In this document: positions 1-10,314 of the stretch, piece by piece
How the letters are laid out: each line of letters begins with the position of its first letter
Position numbering within the stretch: position 1 is the stretch's first letter
NCBI GenBank assembly: GCA_020744425.1
Contig: JAGMUV010000002.1
Coordinates: 4,632,501 to 4,696,500 of the forward strand
Direction of reading: 5' to 3'
Length of the DNA stretch: 64,000 nt
From: Dactylonectria macrodidyma
Taxonomy: Eukaryota; Ascomycota; Sordariomycetes; Hypocreales; Nectriaceae
Notes under the pieces: generated by a model
Told to the model about the DNA's origin: nothing
Database searches by the model: none
Seen by the model: only the letters and a program-made list of their open reading frames with translations
Translations under genes and position numbers: made by a program

Positions 1-507
1 CGTCAGCGCTAATAGACTCCCAGCCGGCAGCCGATTACCGAACCCCGTACTATTTCAGAGTATTGCTGTACTCAACAGCTGCGCTTTCGATTATTCGATT
101 CATCGGCTTTCTTTGGTTCTTGGGCAAGACTGGACTTATGTGCTGCATCTCGAAACGATAAGGCGCACGTGGTTTGGGTTTACAAGCAGCCGTTGCTGCA
201 TATTTTTGTTTAATGATGGGTTCAGATTGAATGTTTGAGGATTATGGGATGGATCTTTTCTTTAACATTTACTTCGGAGCATAAATTCGCGGGCGAACCA
301 AAACAAATCTGGAGGCACGAGGGAGGATAGTGGGAGTACTGTACAGATACGTAGACACAAGGCTGCCTCAATCGCACTTGTACGCATAATCACATTGCTT
401 TATCTCATCATGGGAAACTTTTAGAAGATACACCATTGTTTAATTTCATTGAGCACCCAGCACGTAAATGTCTAACATCTTTAGATTTAGTCAATGTGAG
501 ACTACTT
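1..507. other. Gene-free left edge
   Basis: No open frame with family resemblance and no repeat was seen. It probably holds the 3' flank of the DUF4246 gene on the minus strand and unassigned sequence. Confidence 0.4.
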
Positions 508-2385
508 CTAGAAATCCCACCGGTCCGTGGTTAATTCATTATCGACCACCCACTCTCGTACTCCTCGCTCCCTCATAAGTTCCCACCGCATCTTTTTGGC
601 CTCAACCTCATCTATGGGAAAGTCCACATTACTCATAACCATTTCAATCAACTCAGGCGGTAGCTTAGTCTCGCCTCCCACAGGACTGGTACGTTCTGTC
701 CACCAGTCACGCTGCTGGGGCGGCACGTTGGCTGTCGAGACGATGGGTACGGCTGGGTCAACTAGGTACAGGACAAGCACCTTGCAGTGACCTGATCTCG
801 TCTTGTCAACTAGCTCGAAGCTGCTAGTTTGATGTTGATAGACGTTGGGGAAGAAGAGTATGCGGTTGGGGGCTGTCTGGACGCTCCCAATGTGTTGCAA
901 CTTCATTGCTCCTTCAACAATTGCATAAGTTGCACTCAGGGCGTAGGGATCATGTTTCTTGTAGCTAAGAACGCTCTTGAGTGGCTCTGCGTCTGCACGC
1001 GTACGGAACTCAAGATGGCCATGTGTGACATTTTCGCTGTCGTAGTAGTAGAGGGCTGTGGAGCAAAGGCGCTCATTGAGCTGACCCTCCACACGCCTGG
1101 AATAGCCGCTATACAACGGACGATCGGGAGTTAGGTGTACGCTGAACAGTCTAACTATGACCTGGACCTGAGAAGCTCCAGCAAAGAAACCAGATGATTT
1201 AATATCGTTGGCGTGGATTTTCAGGGTATCCTGGGGGTCAGGGAGTCTCAATGGGTGCGTGTCCTTGAACCACTGCCTGTCCAGCCGTTCACACTCAGAT
1301 TCGAGATACTCAGATGAGTCTCCGCCCACTCCTGGCTCGTCTTCATTGAGTGGTCGATTCGATGCGGCGCAACACTCATTATTCGACCCGTAGCAGACAT
1401 TGGGGACGGTACAGTCAACTCCAACGCTTGCAGTGTATAAACGTTGTATTTTAAACTCCTTTGGCCATCGATACATGATGTCCCAAGCAGGTAGTGCCTT
1501 TTCGATTAACTTCTCGATCACCGAATACAGAGCAGAGTGGCGGACCGGGTGCACGTTATTGACATAGGTCTCAATCCGAGGGTGTTCGCCTGTGAGGCTG
1601 ACATCGCAGGGGAGCCATTGGTAGTCTGAGTACGGTGATGGGTAGCCGCGGGCTTCAGAACTAGATCCTGGCTTCCGGGGCATTGGGATGACATCGCCCA
1701 TTCCGCAGTGTTCAAGACAATTCTGCAGGTTGATTCGCTTCTTCGACAGGATACGAGAGCGCTCGTAGCAAAGCGGCCACAGGGACGGATCAATAAGGTC
1801 AAGCACCATTTCATCGCTGCTTCGCCTCCAGTCTGGGCGGTCAGCTTGCTCGCTCTCGAGAAAAGCCACAGCTGATTGGAGGGAGCCGCGGAGGTCGTTG
1901 GGAACGAGCGTATCTGACTTTATGACGCAGGCTGAGTAGTCCATGACGGGAATCAGACCAGTCTTTTCATAGATTTCGGCCTTTTTCTGAATCTCTATGA
2001 TGCACTATACTCTGTGACTTAGAACCTACAGGAGAACGGGGCGTCATGGTTCACTCACAGCGTCTGCCATTTTCTCAGTAAAGTCAGCATGCTCGTGGAA
2101 CTCGGCCCAAGGCATCGCAGTGGCCTCGTTCTTCCACTCCTCAATGAACTTGTCATTGCCGGCTTTGATCCACCATTCGGACTTATTGGTGACATGCTCA
2201 ATAAACCTGAGCATGCAAATTTCGCGAATGAGCAGCGTAGCAGCGCGCCAGTCTACACCAGATGGACTGATGAGAGCAGGAAAGGCGTCTTCAGCTCGGT
2301 AATCTAGCGGCAATCCATATCCCGGTAGGAGAATGGAGTCGTCTCCAGAAATGATAGACTCGGCTACCATAGCGGTCACTGCCAT
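508..2385 (-). CDS. DUF4246 family protein
   Basis: Two exons, 2385-2059 and 1992-508, joined across a 66-nt intron (donor GTGAGT, acceptor TAGAG) give about 603 residues. That is near the usual length of this fungal family. The N-terminal exon carries the family's typical opening (LPGYGLPLDY, then MLRFIEHVTNKSEWW). The junction restores KAEIYEKTGLIPVMDYSA, which is strongly typical and would be lost if translation began at the internal ATG at 1944. The C-terminal half has YYDSENVTHGHLEFR and a histidine-containing stretch (NVYQHQ) followed by SGHCKVLVLYLVDP, the best conserved part of the family. The biochemical role is unknown; the C-terminal region somewhat resembles oxygenase-like folds, which is only inference. 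It stands alone on the minus strand. The start at 2385 is the first in-frame ATG. Confidence 0.85.
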
Positions 2386-3362
2386 GGGCTGCGTGCAATT
2401 CGTATGTTCGTTGGATGTAGGGCTTTCAAACGCGCTATTTTATGTATGCTAATAGAGCGTTTTTTTTTATTTTTAAATTGGAGGTCGCGGTTAAAATATG
2501 GCAAATCTAGCAGTTTGTAAGGAAGCAAAAAGACAAATGCGTGCTGTAAGCTACTATCAGTCATCAGGTGAGTAATCCGTTGTAAGCAAGACTTTAAGCT
2601 AAGCTGGCTAATAATGCTGTTTTTGGGTGCTAGTACTTGAAATTTGGTAATAACTGTGTAAGCATTTTAGTTGGATAATGCTACAAAAAAGAAGAAAAAA
2701 CCCCAGTGGTATGAATGGTTGAAATACACAGCATTGCTAGCTCCATTTGATGGGGACAGTATATTATAATTGTGACAAGTATCGACCTCGTTAGGATTTT
2801 CCGCTCTGAGATATTATCGCCACTCAACTTATGGTAAGTCGAGCTTGTCGGTTCAAACTGGACTTGGTGGCAGCGTCCGCATGCTGATACAAGGGTCGAA
2901 AATCTAAACGCGTCAAGGTACACACAATTCGTCATCAACTAATAGCCTATCATGAAATGAACAGGCCAAGGCGATACCGAGCTCTGATGCGCTTCGCATG
3001 ATCAGCCCTGATCACCCCCTTAGTGATTGCAGTCCCGGGTGGTTATAAGTGATGGATCTCAAGTGAGTACTTGAGTGAGATCAGCACCGCCTTTTCAACT
3101 ATCACCGAAAGGAGCTTTTACTGCCACATATTAATTTGACTGATGCGCTCGAAGGTATTTCCTTGAGATGCTAAATTTGAAGAAGATGCGGATGAAACTG
3201 AGAAGGGCAATGTTTAATAATTGTCTCTAAAACTCTTGTCTTCCCTTCCATGTCTTCTAAGCTCTCCACACTGAGATCAGGCACAAGCAAACGTCATTTC
3301 AAGTACATACAGCCGTATGAAGATCAACCCAAGCGTTTCCATTCGAATTGCACCACACTTAC
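2386..3362. other. Intergenic, AT-rich
   Basis: This lies between two minus-strand genes. It holds the promoter side of the DUF4246 gene and the 3' side of the MFS gene. Several short open frames have no coding character. No repeat or RNA gene was recognised. Confidence 0.4.
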
Positions 3363-4958
3363 TCAATATACATACCGTAGAACAGTTTCATCATTCGACG
3401 CCCGAATCTTCTTGTTCTCTCGCATGAGAATAATCTTCATAACCCAAGCTAAGACGGCAGTGACCAGCGAAAATGCGGCGCTGGACCCCATAGCAGTACC
3501 ATAACGTGGCTCGTCGCTTGGTGACCATAGGTACTGCCGAATTGTTAACTAGAGCACATCGTGTTGTTTAAACATTCCACTAACCGGAGTCCAAATGAAA
3601 CTAACGTTAGCAATAGTGTTCACAATACTGAGGGCAGATGCCTTCTTTTCTTTTGTTTGCCCACAGGTACTTCCAACCCAACCGAGGATAATGCTGTTCA
3701 CAGCGTAGGTGCCTGTGCAGAATACGAATGTCGCAAAATAACGTGCTCCAACATTCAATGTCGCACACCCGAGTACAAAACCAGCGATGGCAATGGACTT
3801 GGCTACTGTGATGTGCCACGTTCGTTCATTGTATTTCCCAGAGGAGACAGACCAGGCCACGGAGATCGCCCCGGCAACTAGGTACGGTGGGCAGGTGAGC
3901 ACTAGTGTAATGGTTGTGTTAAATCCCAAGGTTCTATAGGTCTTGAATTAGCGATTTTGGATACGAAGGTTGAAGGCTTCATACTTAACCACTGTTGGGA
4001 AGAAGTTCTTGAACCCGTTCGCAGCCAAATGCATGTGCTGCATGAAAGCGAAGATCCAGACTCGGTAATCCGAAGCAGCCTCTTTCAAGCCCTTGAGAGA
4101 GGACGAGCTATCACTCCGTCCGACAGTATCTTGGTCAATTCTGTCCTGGGCAAGCTTTCTCTCTTCGGGCGTTAGCCATCTCGTCGCGAGGGGGTCGTCA
4201 GGCAACGTAAATATAGCCCCGATGGCCACGACGAACGTAACGGCTCCTTGAAGGATAAAAAGCCAACGCCATCCCTCAAGGCCTCCAAGCCCGTCCATAC
4301 CGCTGAAGATTCCGGCCGCAATAAGGCCAGCAAATGCCGTTGCAAGGATGTTTCCAGTATATAAAATGGAAATACGTGTTGCAATCTCCTTCCTGGTGTA
4401 AAAAATCGATAACAGATAGAGGGCGCCTGGATAATAAGGAGCCTCAGTGAGACCAAGAAAGAAGCGTGTCAAGAGGAGCCCAACAAAATTCTTGGAAACG
4501 GCTGTGAGAGCGGATACGATCGCCCATAGAGTCATGCAGATGGCTAAGTAAAGCGACGGGCGGGTCCGTGTAAGGAACATGTTCGAGGGAATTTGGCCTA
4601 GGAGATAGCCAACGAACAAGATCGAGACACACGTCTGGTATTCGGAGCCCTTAAGCTCAAGGTCTTCTTCAAGAGTATTCAGTCGTGCGAGCGCGATGGC
4701 ATTGCGGTCAAGATAATTGAGCCAGAACATGATCCACAACGTAGGCTTTGGAAGATTAGCGAGCTGTTGAAACGAGATGGCATCTTGACTGACCATGATC
4801 CAACGGTCAAGCTTCCGGACCAGCCTGATCTCCTCTGGGGATGTCTTCTCATGGGATCCGGAGTAGTCCACCTGAACAGGAGCACCAGTGGCATCTGTGA
4901 CGACATGAGCCTTAGCTCCTCCTTGCTCGACATGCTCGATTCGTGTCTTTTGATCCAT
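3363..4958 (-). CDS. MFS carrier, Dal5/anion:cation symporter type
   Basis: Four exons: 4958-4794, 4745-3985, 3933-3585 and 3533-3363. The introns (48, 51 and 51 nt) start GTCAGT, GTATGA and GTTAGT. The first intron is a multiple of three and can be read through, but removing it joins RWIM to PTLWIMFWLNYLDRN, the family's usual TM1. Further signatures are a TRTRPSLYLAICM loop, the FFLGLTEAPYYPGALYLLS segment, and VVKTLGFNTTITLVLTCPPY restored across the second intron. About 481 residues with 12 expected membrane segments fits fungal permeases for allantoate, nicotinate, pantothenate or similar organic anions in the plasma membrane. The substrate cannot be told. I prefer the second ATG (4958), which gives the common MDQK start; the ORF also has an ATG at 4979. 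A further tiny terminal exon is possible, since the stop follows a GTATGT-like string. It is divergent from the zinc-cluster gene at 5856. Confidence 0.88.
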
Positions 4959-5855
4959 TATGACGAACAACAAGGCCACGGTGTCGAGGCGGAAGAAAGT
5001 TGCGTGAGGAGGATGGTAATGGAAATCTTAAGACCGTGATAAAATTATGAAGGATAAAGCAAAGCTCTAAAGGTCTATTTGACTGCTTTTAAATCCCGAA
5101 CTCCTTACCCCAGGTTTTCCCCAGAATCCAGATTTACCCGCAAGCACTTCTCCACACAACCCCATGTCGTTACCGTTGGGGAGGAAATAGGAGGTGGACC
5201 AATTCTCCGTAGCTGTATCATAAGGCATGAGGTTGAAAGTTTACCCGGCTTCAAGGCAGGATATCAAGGTAACGATCTGTTAAGACAGCGACTCTATACT
5301 CCACAATAGGCACATGATAGATCTGTATAGATAACGTCTTTTCTTAAGGACAGCTATATGTTGGTACGCTTCAGCCTATTACATAGCAGGAGCAGATTGG
5401 TCGGATATCACAATCGTGGAAGAATTGAGGTCATACTCCTCTTCCAATTAAACAGCATTGAAATCATGTTGCAATCTACCTTTGGCAGGCAGTTATTCCC
5501 CTTGCTTACCGATTTGATTTGAGTAGGCGCCACCCGCCACCTTCCAGGGATGTGTTGCACCCTCGGCTGATTTCCTGCCAGGTACATGAGTCATACGTTT
5601 ATGGATGGTTCTTATGGCATTGAACTTGACTGATTCTAGGTCATCAGCGGTTGTGTTTTCGGGCCGTGGCTGCGGTTTAGCCGCGGCGTTCGTGGTAGCG
5701 GTAGAAAGATTAACCGCTGATGTCATGTCCACTTCCACCTCGACACCATCACAATACTCCAAAAAAGATAGCAAGGTTAACTAACAGAATTGCTGGAGCC
5801 TTTGATTCGTTCCATGTTTCTAGGTAGGGAACAGAATACTCAGAAAGGTCAACAC
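4959..5855. promoter_or_regulatory. Divergent promoter region between MFS carrier and zinc-cluster gene
   Basis: About 0.9 kb separates the minus-strand transporter start from the plus-strand regulator start. A 93-codon minus-strand frame (5774-5493) lies here but shows no recognisable domain. Shared control of the two genes is inference from orientation alone. Confidence 0.35.
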
Positions 5856-6906
5856 ATGAAAAACACACGGACCAGTGGTGCGTGTGAAGCGTGTAGGGCT
5901 AGGAAACAAAGGGTTGGTTCGTCCATACGTTCTATTTCTAGTACAAGATGTTCAAGCTAATAGAGGCAATACCTAGTGTAGCGGAGTCCGGTGCGTTGTT
6001 AATATCATCTCCGAGCTTCGGTGTGTTTTGACGTACGATCTTAGGCCTCAGTGTGCGCAATGCATTATCAACAATGTTCAATGCCAGTGGCCACAACAAC
6101 ATAAGCGGTACGTAATCAATGGGGAAACTCAAGCAAACGGTGCTTTGATTATTGGTATGACCAGTAACATGTGACGTCACTTTTCTTTCCATGTACTGCC
6201 AGAATCGGGGTTACTGTGTAGATCCTATGCTGACTTTGACAGTGGCCCTCCAAAACACTACACAACGACCGTGGAGAACCGTCTCTTAGATACGGAGAAC
6301 ATCCTCTTCGCATTGCTTTCCAAAATTTCGGATGAACAAATGTTGTCTGGATTTCACTATCTGCAACAACTGAAAGGTCAAAGGGTAGAAACTCAAGGCG
6401 ACACTCCCGGAGGCCCTCTCGAATCCATAAGAAAACACAAATTTGGACCAACTTACTGGAACGATTATCCTCTGAATTCGGTGGAAGATATGAAAATTTG
6501 GTGGAATGATCGATCTTCAATGATGCTAGAAGGGACTCAATCGGAGAACGCGTGGGGTCTCAACGCATCCCATACAGATCGACGTTCAGCTGCCGATGAT
6601 AGCGCCGAGGAATCGTACCGAGATGCAGTTGAGGCGCCAGAGGAAATGAATCTCACCGTTAGCAAGCGCATTGAAGAGAAGTTAACCTCCGATGAAATCT
6701 TTCTGTCATCAAAAGTAAAAGAGCAAGTAAATATCGAGGAGATCTCTTCTGAAGCCCAAATGGCGGCATCGACAGCGCCAGCGAGCAATGCCCAGAAAGC
6801 AAGTGGCGCTATAACAGAAGAAATGGCTTCTCAGGAGCAGCCTGATCAGGCACATCTCAAGCGAATAGTTGTGCCTGAGGATTTTATGAGTGATTATATC
6901 TGGTAA
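5856..6906 (+). CDS. Small Zn2Cys6 zinc-cluster protein
   Basis: Read straight through, the first exon stops after 37 codons and looks broken. Four exons restore a full cluster: 5856-5912, 5977-5990 (14 nt), 6045-6107 and 6222-6906. The cluster reads CEAC, six residues, C, SGVRPQ, CAQC, six residues, C, which is the exact Zn2Cys6 spacing. All junctions are GT-AG and keep frame (donors GTTGGT, GTGCGT, GTACGT). After the cluster come RSYADFDSG and VENRLLDTENILFALLSKI, as often seen behind such clusters, then an acidic, alanine/glutamate-rich tail. The product is about 272 residues and lacks the middle homology region of long zinc-cluster activators. It is probably a nuclear DNA-binding protein. 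The divergent MFS carrier is a plausible target. The 14-nt exon is the weakest part of the model. Confidence 0.72.
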
Positions 6907-8327
6907 ACCAAAACGGCAACACTTAGTTGGGCTACCTTTTTTTGCAAGTGTGTTCTAACATTGCCATGATCTTGGCAAAATGCACTATTTGAGGATTTCA
7001 ATCATGTATATCTCACTCTTAGATCATAATGTATATGTCTCTATTTGATTTATGACAATGACACGCCCAGGTGATTTGGGATTATTGAAACAGAAGCTGT
7101 TCGGCGAGCTCTTTACAGCCACAGACCAGTGGCAGTAACACTTTACCACAGGGCGGCGTAATCTACTCAAGGAACCGATTAGATTGGGTGGCCATGAAGA
7201 CTCCCTGTATACTGTTTGTACCTACTTTCTCCGATACTATTTACTTGGCCTCTGGGACACTCTATGAAGGTCTTTAGCTTTCAATAGTATTTTGAATTCT
7301 TTAGAAGTCACGAGCGTTTCTGGGGAGATAATCTGTGACTGTGGGGCTACATTTTTCGTCTCTGCAACTGGTACCGAGAATCATGACATGGCCCTTGTCC
7401 GATGAATCAGACGTTGCCCGAGCATAACCAGCTGACTGCGAGCGGCGTTCTTGTACATTGGAGCACCATGTACGGGGGAAATTCACTTATCAGAATTCGC
7501 TAAATCTATCGAACTGCAATTCAATCTCCGGAAATACGTGTATTCATTGCCTGACTGAAGATGTAGATGCGCTGTATCAACAGCTCAATACTTGATCAAG
7601 CTGGTCTAGGCAACGCTAACAAAGTCGTTAATACGAGGTGAAACGACGAGACTTGGGCCACAATATTTCTTAGTATCTGTATTGATGTAAGTTGATTTGT
7701 ATATTACAGGTCTCACTCAATCAACCTTTTAGCTGTATGAATGCGAATTTGCGTCCAAACAGCACATTTTCCTCGTGCCTCGTGGCCGCTTCCCTCATGC
7801 CACTGATGACGTCATCGACCGACGGCCATCTCTTTGAATGCCATGAAGCAATGGTGATGTCACTTGCAGAGGCTCGGGTCAACCAGAAAGTGGGAAAGAC
7901 AGAATACTTTGAGCCCCACCTATTTTGTAGAGCGACAGAAGTCGTGGCTTGCTGGCATCTACATCACAGTACAGACAGCCACACTCCGAATACAGGCTTT
8001 TTTAAGTCGACTTGCGTACTCCTTCCTGATCTAGCGGACCTGTGTGGAGATTGGTACGGATCTGCTCCCTTCTGACACTCGCCAAAGGGATAAGGAGTTG
8101 AATCGCCGATGGAATCAAAAAAGCAAACTATAATCCACAATTAATCCAGTTTAGCCAAACAAATTCGACCAAATGCGCCCTGTGATACCAGCTGAGACCG
8201 GGTTCAAAGTCGCTCGCCATCGCCTTTTGCCAATATAATGACCGTTTCCATTCAATTTCGTCATCATTTCTCTACTCGCCGTACCTATCTCCCATCAACT
8301 TCCACCGCAATTGAAGAGCGCGGCACA
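6907..8327. other. Intergenic
   Basis: About 1.4 kb. A 127-codon plus-strand frame at 7692-8075 has no recognisable domain, signal peptide or conserved motif, and I do not call it a gene. No repeats were recognised. Confidence 0.4.
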
Positions 8328-9887
8328 ATGGCAGCTCCAATCTTTGCTCTCGTGACTCTGCCTCCAGAGATCGTGATCAAAATCAGTTCATCTCTACCAC
8401 GCGTTGATCAATTCCGACTGCGAAGTGTCTGTCGCCAACTCGCACTCACCCTCACCCCACAGCTGTTTCGCAGCATCCGCCTGAACGGAATTGGTCATTA
8501 TCCACTCTGCTTTATGAATATTGCGGAAACGAAGCATTTGCGTGGCTTGGTACGAGAGATCAGCTTGGACACCTCGTCTTGCAGTTCAGAATGTCAATTT
8601 CCACGTGCCTTCTCTCCAAACAAATTGAATTACCAGTTCCCTTCCGAATTTTTTGATGCTCTGTTATTTCTGAGATGCTTTCCGAACCTCAAGAAACTCC
8701 ACGTGCGTATGGGAGTGGACGAACGCAATCCCTATGTCACGGTTATGCGAAAACCCCCCAAGATTTTTCGCGCCGTTCTTGAAATCCTCTTCCATGTTCT
8801 GGCAGGAACTTGGACCGACGAGAGGCAACAGCAATTGCAAATAAAGTGGAAAGACGGTGGATTCAAGGCTAAGAGGGCCCCGTCGAATCCGCCACTTGTC
8901 CCTATCCCAATCACGACTCTTACGATCTCCAACGTCATGGAGTACACTGAACCGCTTTTCACGGATTTGGAGCCATTCAAATCTGTCTTTGAGTCGAGCA
9001 GCATTGTCGACTTTAGGCTCTACGTTGCGACGCAAACTTATGGAAAATACAGGGAGTGGTCAAACGGAATTGAGAGTCCGGAGCAATATGCCATGTTCTG
9101 TGACGTACCTTCAACCTGGCTGTCCCTATCACTGGCAGCCAATCTTCACATTCTTTCGATCTACTCTCATGAGCGGTGGGGCTGGCTACCTCGCCTTGAT
9201 TCTGAAATGACGGGAGTGAACGAGGACATTCCGAACCTGAGAATCCTCTCCCTAGGAAGATTCACCTTCAGTCACGAATCGCAGATTGGTTGGTTTAGCT
9301 CCTTGGGCCTCGAAGAACTTTACCTCCATGATTGTGCTGTTCTACATAAAAAAGCCAAGCCGAAGAACAAACGCGCGCGCAGGATTGCGGCCGCCAGGCG
9401 TGCTAGGGGAAGGGACATTTTCTCGGATGCCGGATGGAACCAAGTTCCAGACGATCACTTCCCCGGAGATATTCGTTGGCACACGATCCTTGACCGATGG
9501 TGCGAATCCATGTCGAACCTGAGGGTTTTGAAGATGTTCCCGGAGGAAAAAGCTCGCCAAGATCGACGTGACCCCTTTCTCTGGAACCAATCTGCGCAAA
9601 GGGCCAACGTGTTCCAGTACTTCAACCGTGATCTACCAAATCTCTTTGAAAATGAGGGACTCTCAAAAAAGGACCTGAAGGATCTCAATAACCAAGTGTC
9701 AAATGAGAGCCCATTAACATATGTCTGTTATGAGGGCACGGACATTGGAGCCGAGCTTGGCTCGTACATGAGGTCGAAGAATGCCAACTTAGAAAACGTC
9801 GATAAAAAGTCTCTCGAGAAAGGCCTGATCGGCAAGGATGAAGCGGCACTAGAGCTTTTGGAGTCCATAGTCCGTGGTAAACAATAA
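8328..9887 (+). CDS. F-box domain protein
   Basis: This intronless frame gives 519 residues from the ATG at 8328. An ATG 30 codons upstream (8238) is in frame, but the stretch between looks like leader sequence, whereas MAAPIFALVTLPPEIVIKIS begins directly with the F-box (LPPEIVIKISSSLPRVDQFRLRSVCRQLA, about residues 9-40). The rest is long and weakly repetitive with leucine-rich strings (FPNLKKLHV, IPNLRILSLG, LEELYLHDCAV) like those of many fungal F-box proteins. A basic patch (KKAKPKNKRARRIAAARRARGR) lies near residue 350. Such proteins usually act as substrate adaptors of SCF ubiquitin ligases; the substrate is unknown. It is one of a large, fast-evolving fungal family. Confidence 0.82.
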   Translation: MAAPIFALVTLPPEIVIKISSSLPRVDQFRLRSVCRQLALTLTPQLFRSIRLNGIGHYPLCFMNIAETKHLRGLVREISLDTSSCSSECQFPRAFSPNKLNYQFPSEFFDALLFLRCFPNLKKLHVRMGVDERNPYVTVMRKPPKIFRAVLEILFHVLAGTWTDERQQQLQIKWKDGGFKAKRAPSNPPLVPIPITTLTISNVMEYTEPLFTDLEPFKSVFESSSIVDFRLYVATQTYGKYREWSNGIESPEQYAMFCDVPSTWLSLSLAANLHILSIYSHERWGWLPRLDSEMTGVNEDIPNLRILSLGRFTFSHESQIGWFSSLGLEELYLHDCAVLHKKAKPKNKRARRIAAARRARGRDIFSDAGWNQVPDDHFPGDIRWHTILDRWCESMSNLRVLKMFPEEKARQDRRDPFLWNQSAQRANVFQYFNRDLPNLFENEGLSKKDLKDLNNQVSNESPLTYVCYEGTDIGAELGSYMRSKNANLENVDKKSLEKGLIGKDEAALELLESIVRGKQ

Positions 9888-10314
9888 CGGCGTTGACATA
9901 GTCTGGCCAGTAATATGACCATTGAAAGGTTAATTAAAGGAAAACGTGAAAATGATTAAAGAACCGAGTAAGCAGGCTAAATTAGTCTCTTCGTAGTCAT
10001 GCGTAATGGAGAACAGGGTTTTATTGCTGCCTTGAAGCTTTGCAAAATCACTTGCGTAGCAGAGATATTCTTCCTCCCCGAAATTTGGCCAATGAACGAA
10101 ATTGCTCGATACGGATCCCCGGAACTACTCAAAGTCCGCGCTGTTGGGGCTGATGACCCCTCTTTTGGCGGCTTATGCTGATGTTTAGTAACTTGCTCAG
10201 CCTCGAAATAGGTAGTGAAGAAATTGTCTCATTTCAAAGACTAGACTCCGGGTGAAGCTCTCGGAGAGTCCGGAACTTTGTTGCGCCCAGTTCTTCTCAT
10301 ATGCATTTAGCAAC
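9888..10314. promoter_or_regulatory. Upstream region of HeLo gene
   Basis: 427 bp between two plus-strand genes. A 60-codon frame at 9999 has no support. Nothing else was recognised. Confidence 0.3.

Noticed and set aside
1518..1814. 98-codon minus-strand frame inside the DUF4246 gene, and plus-strand frames at 527, 829 and 1208
   Set aside because: Shadows of the DUF4246 coding sequence in other frames.
5493..5774. 93-codon minus-strand frame
   Set aside because: No recognisable motif and it lies in the divergent promoter; kept only as part of the intergenic note.
7692..8075. 127-codon plus-strand frame
   Set aside because: No domain, no signal peptide, unconvincing composition and no splice partners.
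8180..8230. A GGTTCAAA-like string suggesting a tRNA T-arm
   Set aside because: No matching acceptor stem, D-arm or anticodon arm could be built around it.
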